NCBI RefSeq assembly: GCF_011601315.1
Contig: NZ_JAAORA010000005.1
Location: 62,001 to 126,000 of the forward strand
Source: Candidatus Chlorobium masyuteum
GTDB taxonomy: Bacteria; Bacteroidota; Chlorobiia; Chlorobiales; Chlorobiaceae
Length of the DNA stretch: 64,000 nucleotides
Reading direction: 5' to 3'
Part shown: positions 8,875 through 16,047 of the stretch, piece after piece
Layout of the letters: every line of letters starts with the position of its first letter
How positions within the stretch are numbered: the first letter of the stretch is position 1
The notes under the pieces: model-generated
The model's input: the letters and a program-made list of their open reading frames with translations, nothing else
Database searches by the model: none
Told to the model about the DNA's origin: nothing
Translations under genes and position numbers: made by a program

Positions 8875-9000
8875 ATGCCGCTATTTCTGATAACCGCGTT
8901 CAGTAAAAGTGAGCAGGGAAACCTGAACAAATCACAGCGGAATGAGCTGGCCGGACTGACAAAAAATTTGGTTCAAAACTATAAGGGGAAAAATGGATAA
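8875..9000 (+). pseudogene. 5'-truncated RelE/HigB-type toxin remnant
   Basis: The frame from ATG 8875 encodes 41 residues, PLFLITAFSKSEQGNLNKSQ and onward, which is the conserved C-terminal third of RelE/HigB-like toxins (y-L-i-t-x-f-x-K-x-E-x-x-N-L-x-x-x-e-r-n-e-L). Upstream, the same frame runs only to a stop at 8821 and has no toxin-like residues. The catalytic N-terminal two thirds are therefore deleted. The stop codon overlaps the start of the HTH antitoxin (ATGGATAA), as in an intact toxin-antitoxin operon. Not expected to be active. Confidence 0.75.
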
Positions 9001-9280
9001 TGTGTTTGAAAGTATAAAAAAGGGTCTGCAAGAGGCTGTTGATTATTCTGAGGGAAAAAAGGTTCGGGTCAGGGTATTTCATCCGGAACCTGTCAACGTT
9101 AAAAGTATCAGGCATGGAACCCGCTTGACGCAGGATGAGTTTGCCGCCGCATTTGGTATCAGTGTTGCCACCCTGCGGCATTGGGAGAGGGGTGACCGCA
9201 AACCGAATGGTCCGGCGCTGGTGTTGCTCAACCTTGTTAAAAAAGCTCCCGAAACGGTCTTGCAGGTCTTGAACAGCTAA
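8993..9280 (+). CDS. HTH antitoxin of RelE/HigB-type module (XRE family)
   Basis: A 95-residue protein. The first 40 residues include a segment rich in charged residues (KKVRVRVFHPEPV). A helix-turn-helix follows: RLTQDEFAAAFGIS then VATLRHWERGDRKPNGPA, typical of HigA/NadS-like antitoxins. It overlaps the truncated toxin by 8 bp. In intact modules this protein neutralises the toxin and represses the promoter. With the toxin broken it may act only as a DNA-binding protein, or counter a related toxin elsewhere. Confidence 0.85.
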   Translation: MDNVFESIKKGLQEAVDYSEGKKVRVRVFHPEPVNVKSIRHGTRLTQDEFAAAFGISVATLRHWERGDRKPNGPALVLLNLVKKAPETVLQVLNS

Positions 9281-9854
9281 ACAATCGGGGCTCGCCTCAG
9301 TCTTGAAGCTACTCGTTATGAACACCGCCCCGTAATTGGGCGTGGGTTCGATTCAGAGTTCATAATCTCTTCAACCTCTTTTCCGAGTCATTTCGCGTGA
9401 TTCGTGGTTAAAAATCTTCCTTTTCTCTTCAATCCAAAATCCAGCATCCGGAATTCAAAATCATCTCATGTGTAGTGGGAGTAGTTGAAGTAACTATCGA
9501 TGAAAATGGTGGTTATGAAGCCGCATTTTCGACGAATATTTTCATATCGAAGCGACTTTTCTCTGGCTTCTTCTGAAAATTTGCAGGAAATCTGTGTACT
9601 TTAAGGCTAATATTTTGTAGCGACAATATCATTCTTGCCAGTGGGTTACTGGTATAACGATAAGCTATTGGCATGTGTCGGGAGCAAGGGGTGATTTGCT
9701 TCTGTTGCCCTTGTTGCATACGTCCGTGAGGCGTGCCATATTTTCATTGAACAACATCACGAACTCCCCAGTAGGTAAAACAACAAAATTTTGTTTGTAT
9801 TGACGCGATTTATCCTGATATTAGGAGAAAATATCTCCCAAAATAGGGCATACT
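9281..9854. other. 574-bp non-coding stretch before the defence pair
   Basis: No convincing gene. It contains a CGCCC/GGGCG hairpin near 9329-9346, a 14-bp palindrome of the form AACAAAA/TTTTGTT (9782-9795) and GGAGA-N5-TCTCC (9824-9838) just before rloA. The last two could be operator-like. Composition turns AT-rich towards the right end. Confidence 0.5.
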
Positions 9855-11183
9855 ATGTTAATTAACTTTACACTGAAAAATTGGGCGTCATTTCGTGACC
9901 AAACTACGTTTTCAATGATTGCGAGTCGCGAAAAAAATCACAGAGATCGCATTCCTTTTATTTCCAAGTACCCTATTCGAATTTTGCCAATATCTGCTAT
10001 TTACGGCGGAAATGCTTCTGGGAAGACGAATTTTTTTAAGGCTTTTGAATTTGCTCGAAATCTTGTTGTCAAAGGAACACCTCTAGAGGGTATTATTCAT
10101 GTGAATCAATTTCTTCTTGGTGATCAAATGGCATCCTTCCCGACTAGTTTTTCATTTGATCTACTAATTGATGAAGTCATATATACATTTAGTTTTTCCA
10201 TATCCAACAAAGTCATCATAGAAGAAAAGTTAGTGAGGGTTACAAGTGGCAGTGAAAAAACACTGTATTCTCGCCAAAATAAAAAAATTCGTTTTGACAA
10301 AAGCCTTAAAAAAAATAATGCATTTTTAAATTATGCGTTTAAAGGAACGAGAGATAATCAGCTTTTTTTAACAAATTCTGTGTCACAAAAAGTTAAAAAT
10401 TTCAAACCAGTTTACGACTGGTTTCACCAAGAACTTATACTTATTAGTCCCTATACTAATTTTGGGCCATTTGAAGTATTTTTGGATGAAGAAAACTCGC
10501 TCCGTAACAAGATGAATAATTATTTATCTGAACTTGATACAGGTATTTCTCATCTGAGCTCAGTTAATATCAAATTTGAAAATCTACCATTACCAGAGAT
10601 TATAAAAAAAGATATTCAAGAAAAAATTAGTGATGAGAAAGGAATGAAATTTGTGGATGATGAAGATAATCGATTTATTATCAGATTAAAAGACGGTAAA
10701 ATTGTTGCAAAAAAACTGGTAACTTCTCACAAGAGATCAGATGGATCTGAGACAAATTTTGAGATTGATCAAGAAGCAGATGGCTCAAAGCGATTAATCG
10801 ACCTTCTTCCAGCGTTTATCGACATATCAGCAAAAAAATCGCATTCAGTTTTTGTCATTGATGAGCTTGATCGTAGTCTCCACACATTGTTAACCAGACG
10901 TCTTCTTGAAAACTTTCTTGGTACTTGTTCCATAGAAAGCCGTTCACAGCTTCTTTTTACAACTCACGATGTGTTGTTGATGGACCAGAACTTATTAAGA
11001 CGTGATGAAATGTGGATTGCAGAACGTGATGTTGCAGGTGCTTCGACACTGAAATCATTCAGCGAATATAAAGATGTTCGTATTGATAATGATATTCGAA
11101 AAAGTTACTTGCAAGGAAGGATGGGTGGAATACCTAGACTGCTTATAAATGAGGTTCTTTCTTCTGATTCATGCGATAACTGA
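9855..11183 (+). CDS. RloA-like AAA ATPase (AbiLi-like), defence protein
   Basis: A 442-residue SMC/ABC-like ATPase. The N-terminus MLINFTLKNWASFRD is typical of AAA_15/OLD-like proteins. Walker A is GGNASGKT (near residue 52), a signature-like EADGSKRL lies near residue 310, and Walker B is VFVIDELDRSLH, followed by a TTHD switch. No TOPRIM domain follows; the nuclease-like domain is in the next gene. DNA is far more AT-rich than the flanks, indicating transfer. With the adjacent RloB it matches the RloA-RloB pair first noted near restriction loci, also called AbiL. Role: probably senses phage and activates or restrains RloB (inference). Confidence 0.88.
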   Translation: MLINFTLKNWASFRDQTTFSMIASREKNHRDRIPFISKYPIRILPISAIYGGNASGKTNFFKAFEFARNLVVKGTPLEGIIHVNQFLLGDQMASFPTSFSFDLLIDEVIYTFSFSISNKVIIEEKLVRVTSGSEKTLYSRQNKKIRFDKSLKKNNAFLNYAFKGTRDNQLFLTNSVSQKVKNFKPVYDWFHQELILISPYTNFGPFEVFLDEENSLRNKMNNYLSELDTGISHLSSVNIKFENLPLPEIIKKDIQEKISDEKGMKFVDDEDNRFIIRLKDGKIVAKKLVTSHKRSDGSETNFEIDQEADGSKRLIDLLPAFIDISAKKSHSVFVIDELDRSLHTLLTRRLLENFLGTCSIESRSQLLFTTHDVLLMDQNLLRRDEMWIAERDVAGASTLKSFSEYKDVRIDNDIRKSYLQGRMGGIPRLLINEVLSSDSCDN

Positions 11184-11197
11184 TTATGCGATAAAAA

Positions 11198-11797
11198 ATG
11201 AAATCGACTAAAAGTCATTTCCATCGGCCTCTCGGTGAGCAAAGATATAAAAAAATGTTTGTCATTGCAGCTGAAGGTGCAAGAACAGAAAATGAATATT
11301 TTGATTTATTTAACAATAATCAGGTAACAATTAAAATTACATGTCTAAAAAATAAAAATAAAAGTGCTCCAAAACAGATTTTATGTAAACTTACCAAATA
11401 TTTATCCGTTGAAAAAATAAGGAAATCTGATGAGGCGTGGATTGTCGTAGATCGCGATAGATGGAAAACTGAAGATCTTAATGCACTATACCAGTGGTCT
11501 ATAGAAAAAGAAAATTACGGTTTTTGTTTAAGTAATCCTAAGTTTGAATATTGGTTACTTCTTCATTTCGAGAATAGTAAGAGTATCTCATCTCCAAAAA
11601 ATTGTGAAAATCGTTTAAAGCGTTATTTATTATCGTACGATAAGGGAATTGAAAGGTATAAATTCAATTCAGAAAATATTTTAATTGCTATCGAAAGGGC
11701 TAAAAAACGAGATATTGGAAGAACTACTAATTGGCCTGAAAATACAGGGACAACTGTTTATAAACTCGTTGAAAGAATTCTTGACTCAATTAACTGA
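11198..11797 (+). CDS. RloB-like protein (AbiLii-like, TOPRIM-type candidate)
   Basis: A 199-residue RloB-family protein, 14 bp after rloA. Motifs: EGARTENEYF (EG-x-x-TE-x-x-YF) near residue 27, IVVDRDRW (D-x-D-x-W) near residue 84, and SNPKFEYWLLLHF near residue 110. These are the conserved RloB blocks, and the acidic residues resemble a TOPRIM active site. Composition is as AT-rich as rloA, so the two moved together. Inference: RloB is the effector, perhaps a nuclease, of a two-gene abortive-infection system related to split OLD-type systems. Confidence 0.85.
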   Translation: MKSTKSHFHRPLGEQRYKKMFVIAAEGARTENEYFDLFNNNQVTIKITCLKNKNKSAPKQILCKLTKYLSVEKIRKSDEAWIVVDRDRWKTEDLNALYQWSIEKENYGFCLSNPKFEYWLLLHFENSKSISSPKNCENRLKRYLLSYDKGIERYKFNSENILIAIERAKKRDIGRTTNWPENTGTTVYKLVERILDSIN

Positions 11798-11891
11798 TCA
11801 ATCAAGATTTAGTTCTAGTCGAAATAGATTGAATGCGGAGTTGTTTGAATTACGAAACAACGTTCCCGAGTATTCTAAAGTCGGCTCCGTT

Positions 11892-12152
<261 letters not shown>

Positions 12153-12358
12153 TCATGATTTTCTGTATTTACCTTCCGATTATTACCATGAAGTGTGAGA
12201 GGAGAACGTTGTGGGTTGACTGCCATTGTCGCACAGCGGATAGTAATTGGCAGCTTTCGACAGATCAGAATCAGCAGACTTTAGATGATCGTTATACTAT
12301 TTTTACGGAATTAGCCAAATTGATTAGATTATTCATATTGATATAAAAACATGCTGAA

Positions 12359-12502
12359 TTGGAGAAGCGAACACCACATTACAGCCTCACCACTGTTCAA
12401 GCTGTTGTTGCCGACAAAAGCACCCGACCGTTTACTGTAACAGCATTGCGTGGGGGCTTGTCTATGGGATTGACTGTGGTGCAAAATGATGTGAGGTTAT
12501 GA
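12359..12502 (+). pseudogene. 3'-truncated MqsR toxin remnant
   Basis: The frame beginning TTG-GAG-AAG (12359) reads EKRTPHYSLTTVQAVVAD, then STRPFTVTALRGGLSMGLT. This is the N-terminal half of MqsR (EKR-x-PHY-x-L-x-x-x-x-A-L-V) up to the MGLT segment. It then ends after eight more residues at a TGA that overlaps the mqsA start. The C-terminal half with the RNase active site is missing. The original ATG appears to be TTG, a second lesion. Confidence 0.8.
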
Positions 12503-12888
12503 TGACATGTCCTGTATGCGGCCATTCCGGGATGGTTGATAAAGTTCTTGATGAAACACTTGCTTATGGAGGGCAATCGTTAACCTTGCATGCAATGCGT
12601 GGACAGTTCTGTTCGCATTGTGGTGAAGGAGTTTGGGACGAAGAGAGCTATCGACGGTACACGGAGGCGCAGGAGGGCTTGATTCGTGCCGTGAAGGGTG
12701 ATGTCGGGGCAGACATTCGCCGCATTCGTAAAAAACTCAATCTTACACAGGCAGAACTTGCATCTCTCTTTGGTGTCGGGAAAATGGCCTTTTCCAGATA
12801 TGAGAGGGGTGAAAGCCGCCCGCCTGCACCACTGGTAAAGCTTTTGAAACTCATTGACCGCCATCCGAATTTACTTTCGGAAATGTGA
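12499..12888 (+). CDS. mqsA: MqsA-type antitoxin (zinc domain + HTH)
   Basis: A 129-residue protein with an N-terminal zinc site CPVCG (Cys4, Cys7) and CSHCGE, followed by a C-terminal XRE helix-turn-helix (LTQAELASLFGVGKMAFSRYERG). This is the two-domain layout of MqsA/YgiT. In E. coli it binds MqsR and represses its operon and stress genes. Here it directly follows a truncated mqsR, so it appears to be an orphan antitoxin and possible repressor. Two in-frame ATGs (12499, 12502) could start it. Confidence 0.88.
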   Translation: MMTCPVCGHSGMVDKVLDETLAYGGQSLTLHAMRGQFCSHCGEGVWDEESYRRYTEAQEGLIRAVKGDVGADIRRIRKKLNLTQAELASLFGVGKMAFSRYERGESRPPAPLVKLLKLIDRHPNLLSEM

Positions 12889-12913
12889 CCGGTTTGCGGC
12901 GGCAAAAGTGGGC

Positions 12914-12970
12914 GGTCTGGATGGTGAATGGGGTTATCGTGGATAGAAGACGACCAGGCCTAAGGAAAGG
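12914..12970 (-). repeat. Left copy of 57-bp direct repeat: relic of a ubiA-like 3' end
   Basis: This segment matches 14900-14956 at 47 of 57 positions. The right copy spans the stop codon of the ubiA-like gene. On the minus strand the left copy still reads LSLGLVVFYPR-stop, against LSFGLIAFYSR-stop in the intact gene, then hits a stop upstream. It is a gene-end relic flanking the radical SAM cassette. Confidence 0.75.
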
Positions 12971-13026
12971 GTCAGTTAGAACTTTCTCAAAAGCATTCCG
13001 GTGTGATTGCTTTTGCTTAAACCACC

Positions 13027-14151
13027 TTATCCTTTCAGAACACTCTCGCCGATAATACTCATGAGCGGGGTTCCTGCAAGGTGATCAGAGAAGGGGATTC
13101 CTTCATTTCCGAGTGTATTGATAACCTCCAGAGCAACTCCAATCGAGGCTTTTTCCGAGGCGCAGAGAAATGCTCCCGGAGCGTTGTAGTCGCCTGTTGC
13201 AAAGTAGTTTGTGCAGCCGCACCAGTTCATGCAGTACTGGTTCAATTCGCAGGATGGGCAGGTGGCATTGGCGATTTGTGAGGCATCATGACTGCATTTT
13301 ACCTGTGTCAGGTTGCTGCTGTTGATATTGCCAAGGCAGTGGGTCACGCCATCATCACTGCCGATAAGACGTTCACAGGGGTAGACATTGCCTGATGGAG
13401 CAAACGCAAACTCCCCCTTGCCCATTCTGCATTTCTCAAGCGGTTGATAGCCTCCTCTCATGATAACCGTAACCTTGCTGTCGATCATACTGATGTAACA
13501 GGGTGTTTCCTGCTTGTAGTAGTCGATATATTTTTCTCCGACAGCGCGGTAGAGTACCGGAAGCATTTGGGCGTGCTCCTTTGTCCATCGTGCTGAAATA
13601 TCAGGGTTGAGATAGATGACTCTGACTCCGAGTGCGTAAAAATAATCGATCACCTCCGGCAGGTGTTGCAGGGTGTTTGGCGTGTAGACGGCATTAACGG
13701 GTAAAAAAGGAAAAGAGCGAAGCGCGTAACGGATATTCTTTTCAACCACGGTTGAGCTCCCTCTGCCATCCCTGAACACTCTTGAAGTGTCCTGGATATG
13801 GGGAGGGCCATCACAGCTTATGCCAAAAGGGAGTTGCAGGCGCAGAAGTTCATCGGCTATGGCGTCCGAGAAAATCGTACCATTGCTGACAATAAAAAAA
13901 TTGACCTTGTCCGGATTATATCCACGGTGACTCCGGATCCGGCTCGATATTGCTTTGATCAGCTCAAACTCCAGCATGGGTTCACCGCCAAAAAATCCAA
14001 TCTCGATGGTTTCATCTTCCGGAGTATGATGAAACATGAATTCGATGATCTTGTCGGCAGTTTCCAGGCTCATCACCTCTCTGTTTCTCGATATGTAACA
14101 GTAGCTGCATCCAAGGTTGCATTGCTGTGTCACCGCTATTGTGTATTTCAT
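13027..14151 (-). CDS. Radical SAM/SPASM peptide-maturase-like protein
   Basis: A 374-residue protein. The 4Fe-4S motif CNLGCSYC lies at the very start (Cys11, Cys15, Cys18), followed by FFGGEP and VSNGT of the AdoMet barrel. The C-terminal third is a SPASM domain with many cysteines (EKCRMG, VYPCERL, ATCPSC, QYCMNWCGC, FLC), expected to hold auxiliary 4Fe-4S clusters. No N-terminal peptide-binding (RRE) extension is present. SPASM enzymes mostly modify ribosomal peptides or enzyme residues. The upstream gene encodes a 126-residue protein and a terminator-like hairpin lies between them, a layout common to precursor/maturase operons. The exact chemistry is unknown. Confidence 0.85.
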   Translation of the reverse strand: MKYTIAVTQQCNLGCSYCYISRNREVMSLETADKIIEFMFHHTPEDETIEIGFFGGEPMLEFELIKAISSRIRSHRGYNPDKVNFFIVSNGTIFSDAIADELLRLQLPFGISCDGPPHIQDTSRVFRDGRGSSTVVEKNIRYALRSFPFLPVNAVYTPNTLQHLPEVIDYFYALGVRVIYLNPDISARWTKEHAQMLPVLYRAVGEKYIDYYKQETPCYISMIDSKVTVIMRGGYQPLEKCRMGKGEFAFAPSGNVYPCERLIGSDDGVTHCLGNINSSNLTQVKCSHDASQIANATCPSCELNQYCMNWCGCTNYFATGDYNAPGAFLCASEKASIGVALEVINTLGNEGIPFSDHLAGTPLMSIIGESVLKG

Positions 14152-14207
14152 TGGGTAAAACAGGAAGAGTGGAAAAAAAGCAATGGCAGAGTTAAGCGAT
14201 CTGCCAT
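14148..14207 (-). other. Possible 19-codon leader ORF overlapping the attenuator and radical SAM start
   Basis: An ATG at 14207 inside the hairpin opens a frame of 19 codons (MADRLTLPLL onward) whose TGA overlaps the ATG of the radical SAM gene (ATGA). A weak GAGAG lies just upstream. Translating it would disrupt the terminator hairpin. It may be chance; no homology is visible. Confidence 0.3.
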
Positions 14208-14210
14208 TGC
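14173..14210 (-). terminator. Intrinsic terminator/attenuator between the 126-aa gene and radical SAM gene
   Basis: On the minus strand, a perfect 11-bp stem (GCAATGGCAGA/TCTGCCATTGC, 9-nt loop, 14180-14210) is followed at once by seven T residues. It lies 33 bp after the 126-aa gene stop and before the radical SAM start. It should reduce transcription into the enzyme gene. Confidence 0.85.
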
Positions 14211-14242
14211 TCTCAGTAAAACAGAGCTACCTTGTGGGCGCA

Positions 14243-14623
14243 TTATTTGATTGCGTGAGCATCAACCAGACCATCAAAGGAGATCGATGGCCCTGTCGTC
14301 AGTTTGGTGCTCAACTCCTGCAAGAGTGGCGTTGTGAATTTTTTCCACTGTGCATCATCAAGCACATAGAGATCGCCTTTATAGTGCAGGTGCGGGTTTT
14401 TCAAGCCGCCCGGCCAGTGTTTGATTTTATCTATCGTAATTTTTGCACCGACAGGTTTCAATACTCCGGCAAGATCTCTTGTATGCTCCTCTAAAACAGC
14501 ATTGGATATCTTTTCAAGAGCCGGGATTTTATTCTTTGCGATGAACTCTCCGATCAATTTTTCTTTTGGCAACCAAAAATCCGCTCGAATTCCGCTAAGC
14601 CACTGTTTAAAAATGAGTTGCAT
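14243..14623 (-). CDS. Cysteine-free 126-aa protein, candidate partner/precursor of radical SAM enzyme
   Basis: Start at ATG 14623, chosen for the strong AGGAGG five bases upstream. The protein is 126 residues, has no cysteine, no signal peptide and no membrane helix. The N-terminal half looks helical and charged. The middle is rich in His, Trp, Pro and Tyr (KHWPGGLKNPHLHYKGDLY), and the C-terminus ends DAHAIK. I do not recognise the family. It is first in a two-gene unit with the SPASM protein. Its strong ribosome-binding site and the terminator behind it imply much higher expression than the enzyme. Absence of Cys argues against thioether-type modification. It could instead be a soluble enzyme or chaperone. 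Confidence 0.7.
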   Translation of the reverse strand: MQLIFKQWLSGIRADFWLPKEKLIGEFIAKNKIPALEKISNAVLEEHTRDLAGVLKPVGAKITIDKIKHWPGGLKNPHLHYKGDLYVLDDAQWKKFTTPLLQELSTKLTTGPSISFDGLVDAHAIK

Positions 14624-14641
14624 ATTTTCCTCCTTTTGCAT

Positions 14642-14897
14642 TGCTGATGATGAAAATTGCTGATGACTGTTGTGAGTGTGGTTCCCCCTGTCTGTTGAGA
14701 CGGCTTTTGCTCATCCTGAATAAACGGGGAGGTATGGAGTCATGTATTCCGTTCTTTTTGTCGTGAGCACCTCCTCTCTCTTTGAGGTCTAACCGTGTTG
14801 GCTGATGAAGTAGTTGAAAGCTTCAAAATTTACCAAAATACACGCTGATTAACAATTATTAATACATCGAATGATCTTGTGAACTATGAGGAAACGG
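14642..14897. other. Intergenic region upstream of the 126-aa gene
   Basis: About 260 bp, AT-rich near 14815-14880. No gene is visible on either strand. It must hold the promoter of the 126-aa gene (minus strand), but I cannot assign clear -35/-10 boxes. Confidence 0.4.
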
Positions 14898-14899
14898 AA

Positions 14900-14956
14900 G
14901 GTCCGGATGATGAACGGGGCTATCTTGAATAGAAGGCGATCAGGCCGAAGGAGAGG
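14900..14956 (-). repeat. Right copy of 57-bp direct repeat (3' end of intact ubiA-like gene)
   Basis: Covers the last 12 codons of the ubiA-like gene, its stop and about 20 bp beyond. It matches 12914-12970 at 47 of 57 positions, in the same orientation, so the two copies bracket the radical SAM cassette. Confidence 0.75.
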
Positions 14957-15789
14957 AAGAGGACGGTGGCGAGGAGGATGGTGACGTCGCTGATTTTGCG
15001 CATGAATGCCTCTCTCTTCTCATTGTACAAACTGGCGATGACGATCACGGCCGCGTTGTTTGCGAGCAGGAAATAGGTTGATCCCGGAAGAAATTTCGTG
15101 AAGGTAAAGGTGAACAGGATGGCTCCGGAGATCACACTTGTGATGATGAGGAACTGTTTGGTATGCAGAAAGGAGAAGGTGTTGGCTATAGTTTTGATGC
15201 CGCTTGACAGATCGCCCCGGCGGTCGCGCATGTCCCACATGACCTCGATAAAAAAGGCGCAGATAAAGAGATATCCCCAGCAAATCCAGGCTTTCGGTGT
15301 AATCGGCTGACCGGCAAAAAAGAGGGGGAGCAGGATGATGGCGGTTGCCCAGTCGAGCGGAGGGGTAAGATTTTTGACAACGTAGATATCCTTCAGCCGT
15401 CGTGCTCCTTTCAGGCGACGGGAGAGAGTGGCGGGGAAGCATTTGTGGTTATAGAGAAATCCGATGAGGATGATCAGTGCCGTTGTCCAGAGTGCCGCAG
15501 AACCGAATTGCAGGGCGATAACGAGAGCAACAACCGGAAGCATCCAGGATGTTATGTAGGTGATAAACGCCTCGTTTTTCTGCGCATTTTTCAGCCCTTC
15601 AGGATCATTTGCAGCATCTTCCACGTCATCGGTGAGCCGGTTGTCCTGATAGATTGAAAAGGTGAGGATAAAGACGGTCAGCACAGCCCATCCATTAACC
15701 GGTATATTAAAATAGACCGACCAGCTTGCGGCCCCGAGCGAGGAGAGCACCGAGAGATGCAGTTTGTTTCTGAAGAAATAGTTCGGCAT
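14920..15789 (-). CDS. UbiA-family membrane prenyltransferase
   Basis: A 289-residue polytopic membrane protein with seven to nine hydrophobic segments. Two Asp-rich motifs fit the UbiA superfamily: YQDNRLTDDVEDAANDPE near residue 47, and DMRDRRGD near residue 185. These bind the Mg-diphosphate of a prenyl donor. The family includes chlorophyll synthase, menaquinone and heme prenyltransferases; the first motif here is atypical, so the acceptor cannot be named. In a phototroph, a pigment or quinone role is plausible. Its 3' end is duplicated at 12914-12970. Confidence 0.8.
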   Translation of the reverse strand: MPNYFFRNKLHLSVLSSLGAASWSVYFNIPVNGWAVLTVFILTFSIYQDNRLTDDVEDAANDPEGLKNAQKNEAFITYITSWMLPVVALVIALQFGSAALWTTALIILIGFLYNHKCFPATLSRRLKGARRLKDIYVVKNLTPPLDWATAIILLPLFFAGQPITPKAWICWGYLFICAFFIEVMWDMRDRRGDLSSGIKTIANTFSFLHTKQFLIITSVISGAILFTFTFTKFLPGSTYFLLANNAAVIVIASLYNEKREAFMRKISDVTILLATVLFLSFGLIAFYSR

Positions 15790-16047
15790 GTTTTCAGCCC
15801 CCTTCCCATTATCCGATCTTCGGGTATGTTTATCAGCAGGACACTTTTTATCTCAAAGTCTTTTCGTGTTTATTCCGTTCCTTTCATTTGTTCCGGAACC
15901 TTCTGTGCTTGAGAAAAATCAACAATAGAGATCAGCATATTATCCGTCTCCCCGACAGAGCAGAACCAGAGAGATGCTTCCATTCTGTCGGGTGCCTGAG
16001 GTGGCCACAGGCATAAAAACGGATTGTTTAATGAGGATGGAAGGAGG
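15790..16047. other. Intergenic region with 9-bp inverted repeat
   Basis: Holds CCCGACAGA (15951-15959) and TCTGTCGGG (15984-15992), a perfect inverted repeat with a 24-nt loop, downstream of the RTX gene. It lacks a T tract, so it could be a weak terminator or an operator for the prenyltransferase. Confidence 0.4.

Noticed and set aside
9330-9365. Sequence resembling a tRNA T-arm (GGGTTCGATTC)
   Set aside because: No matching acceptor, anticodon or D-arm is present around it, so it is not a tRNA and probably not a recognisable remnant.
9478-9572. Short frame reading VEVTIDENGGYEAAF, slightly like the start of HicB antitoxins
   Set aside because: The similarity is limited to a few residues and stops at once; no HicA partner or start codon supports it.
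12989-13014. AAAAGCA/TGCTTTT hairpin after the radical SAM gene as a terminator
   Set aside because: Only a 7-bp AT-rich stem with a 12-nt loop; too weak to call with confidence.
13798-14250. 150-codon frame opposite the radical SAM gene
   Set aside because: Antisense shadow of a gene with clear 4Fe-4S and SPASM motifs.
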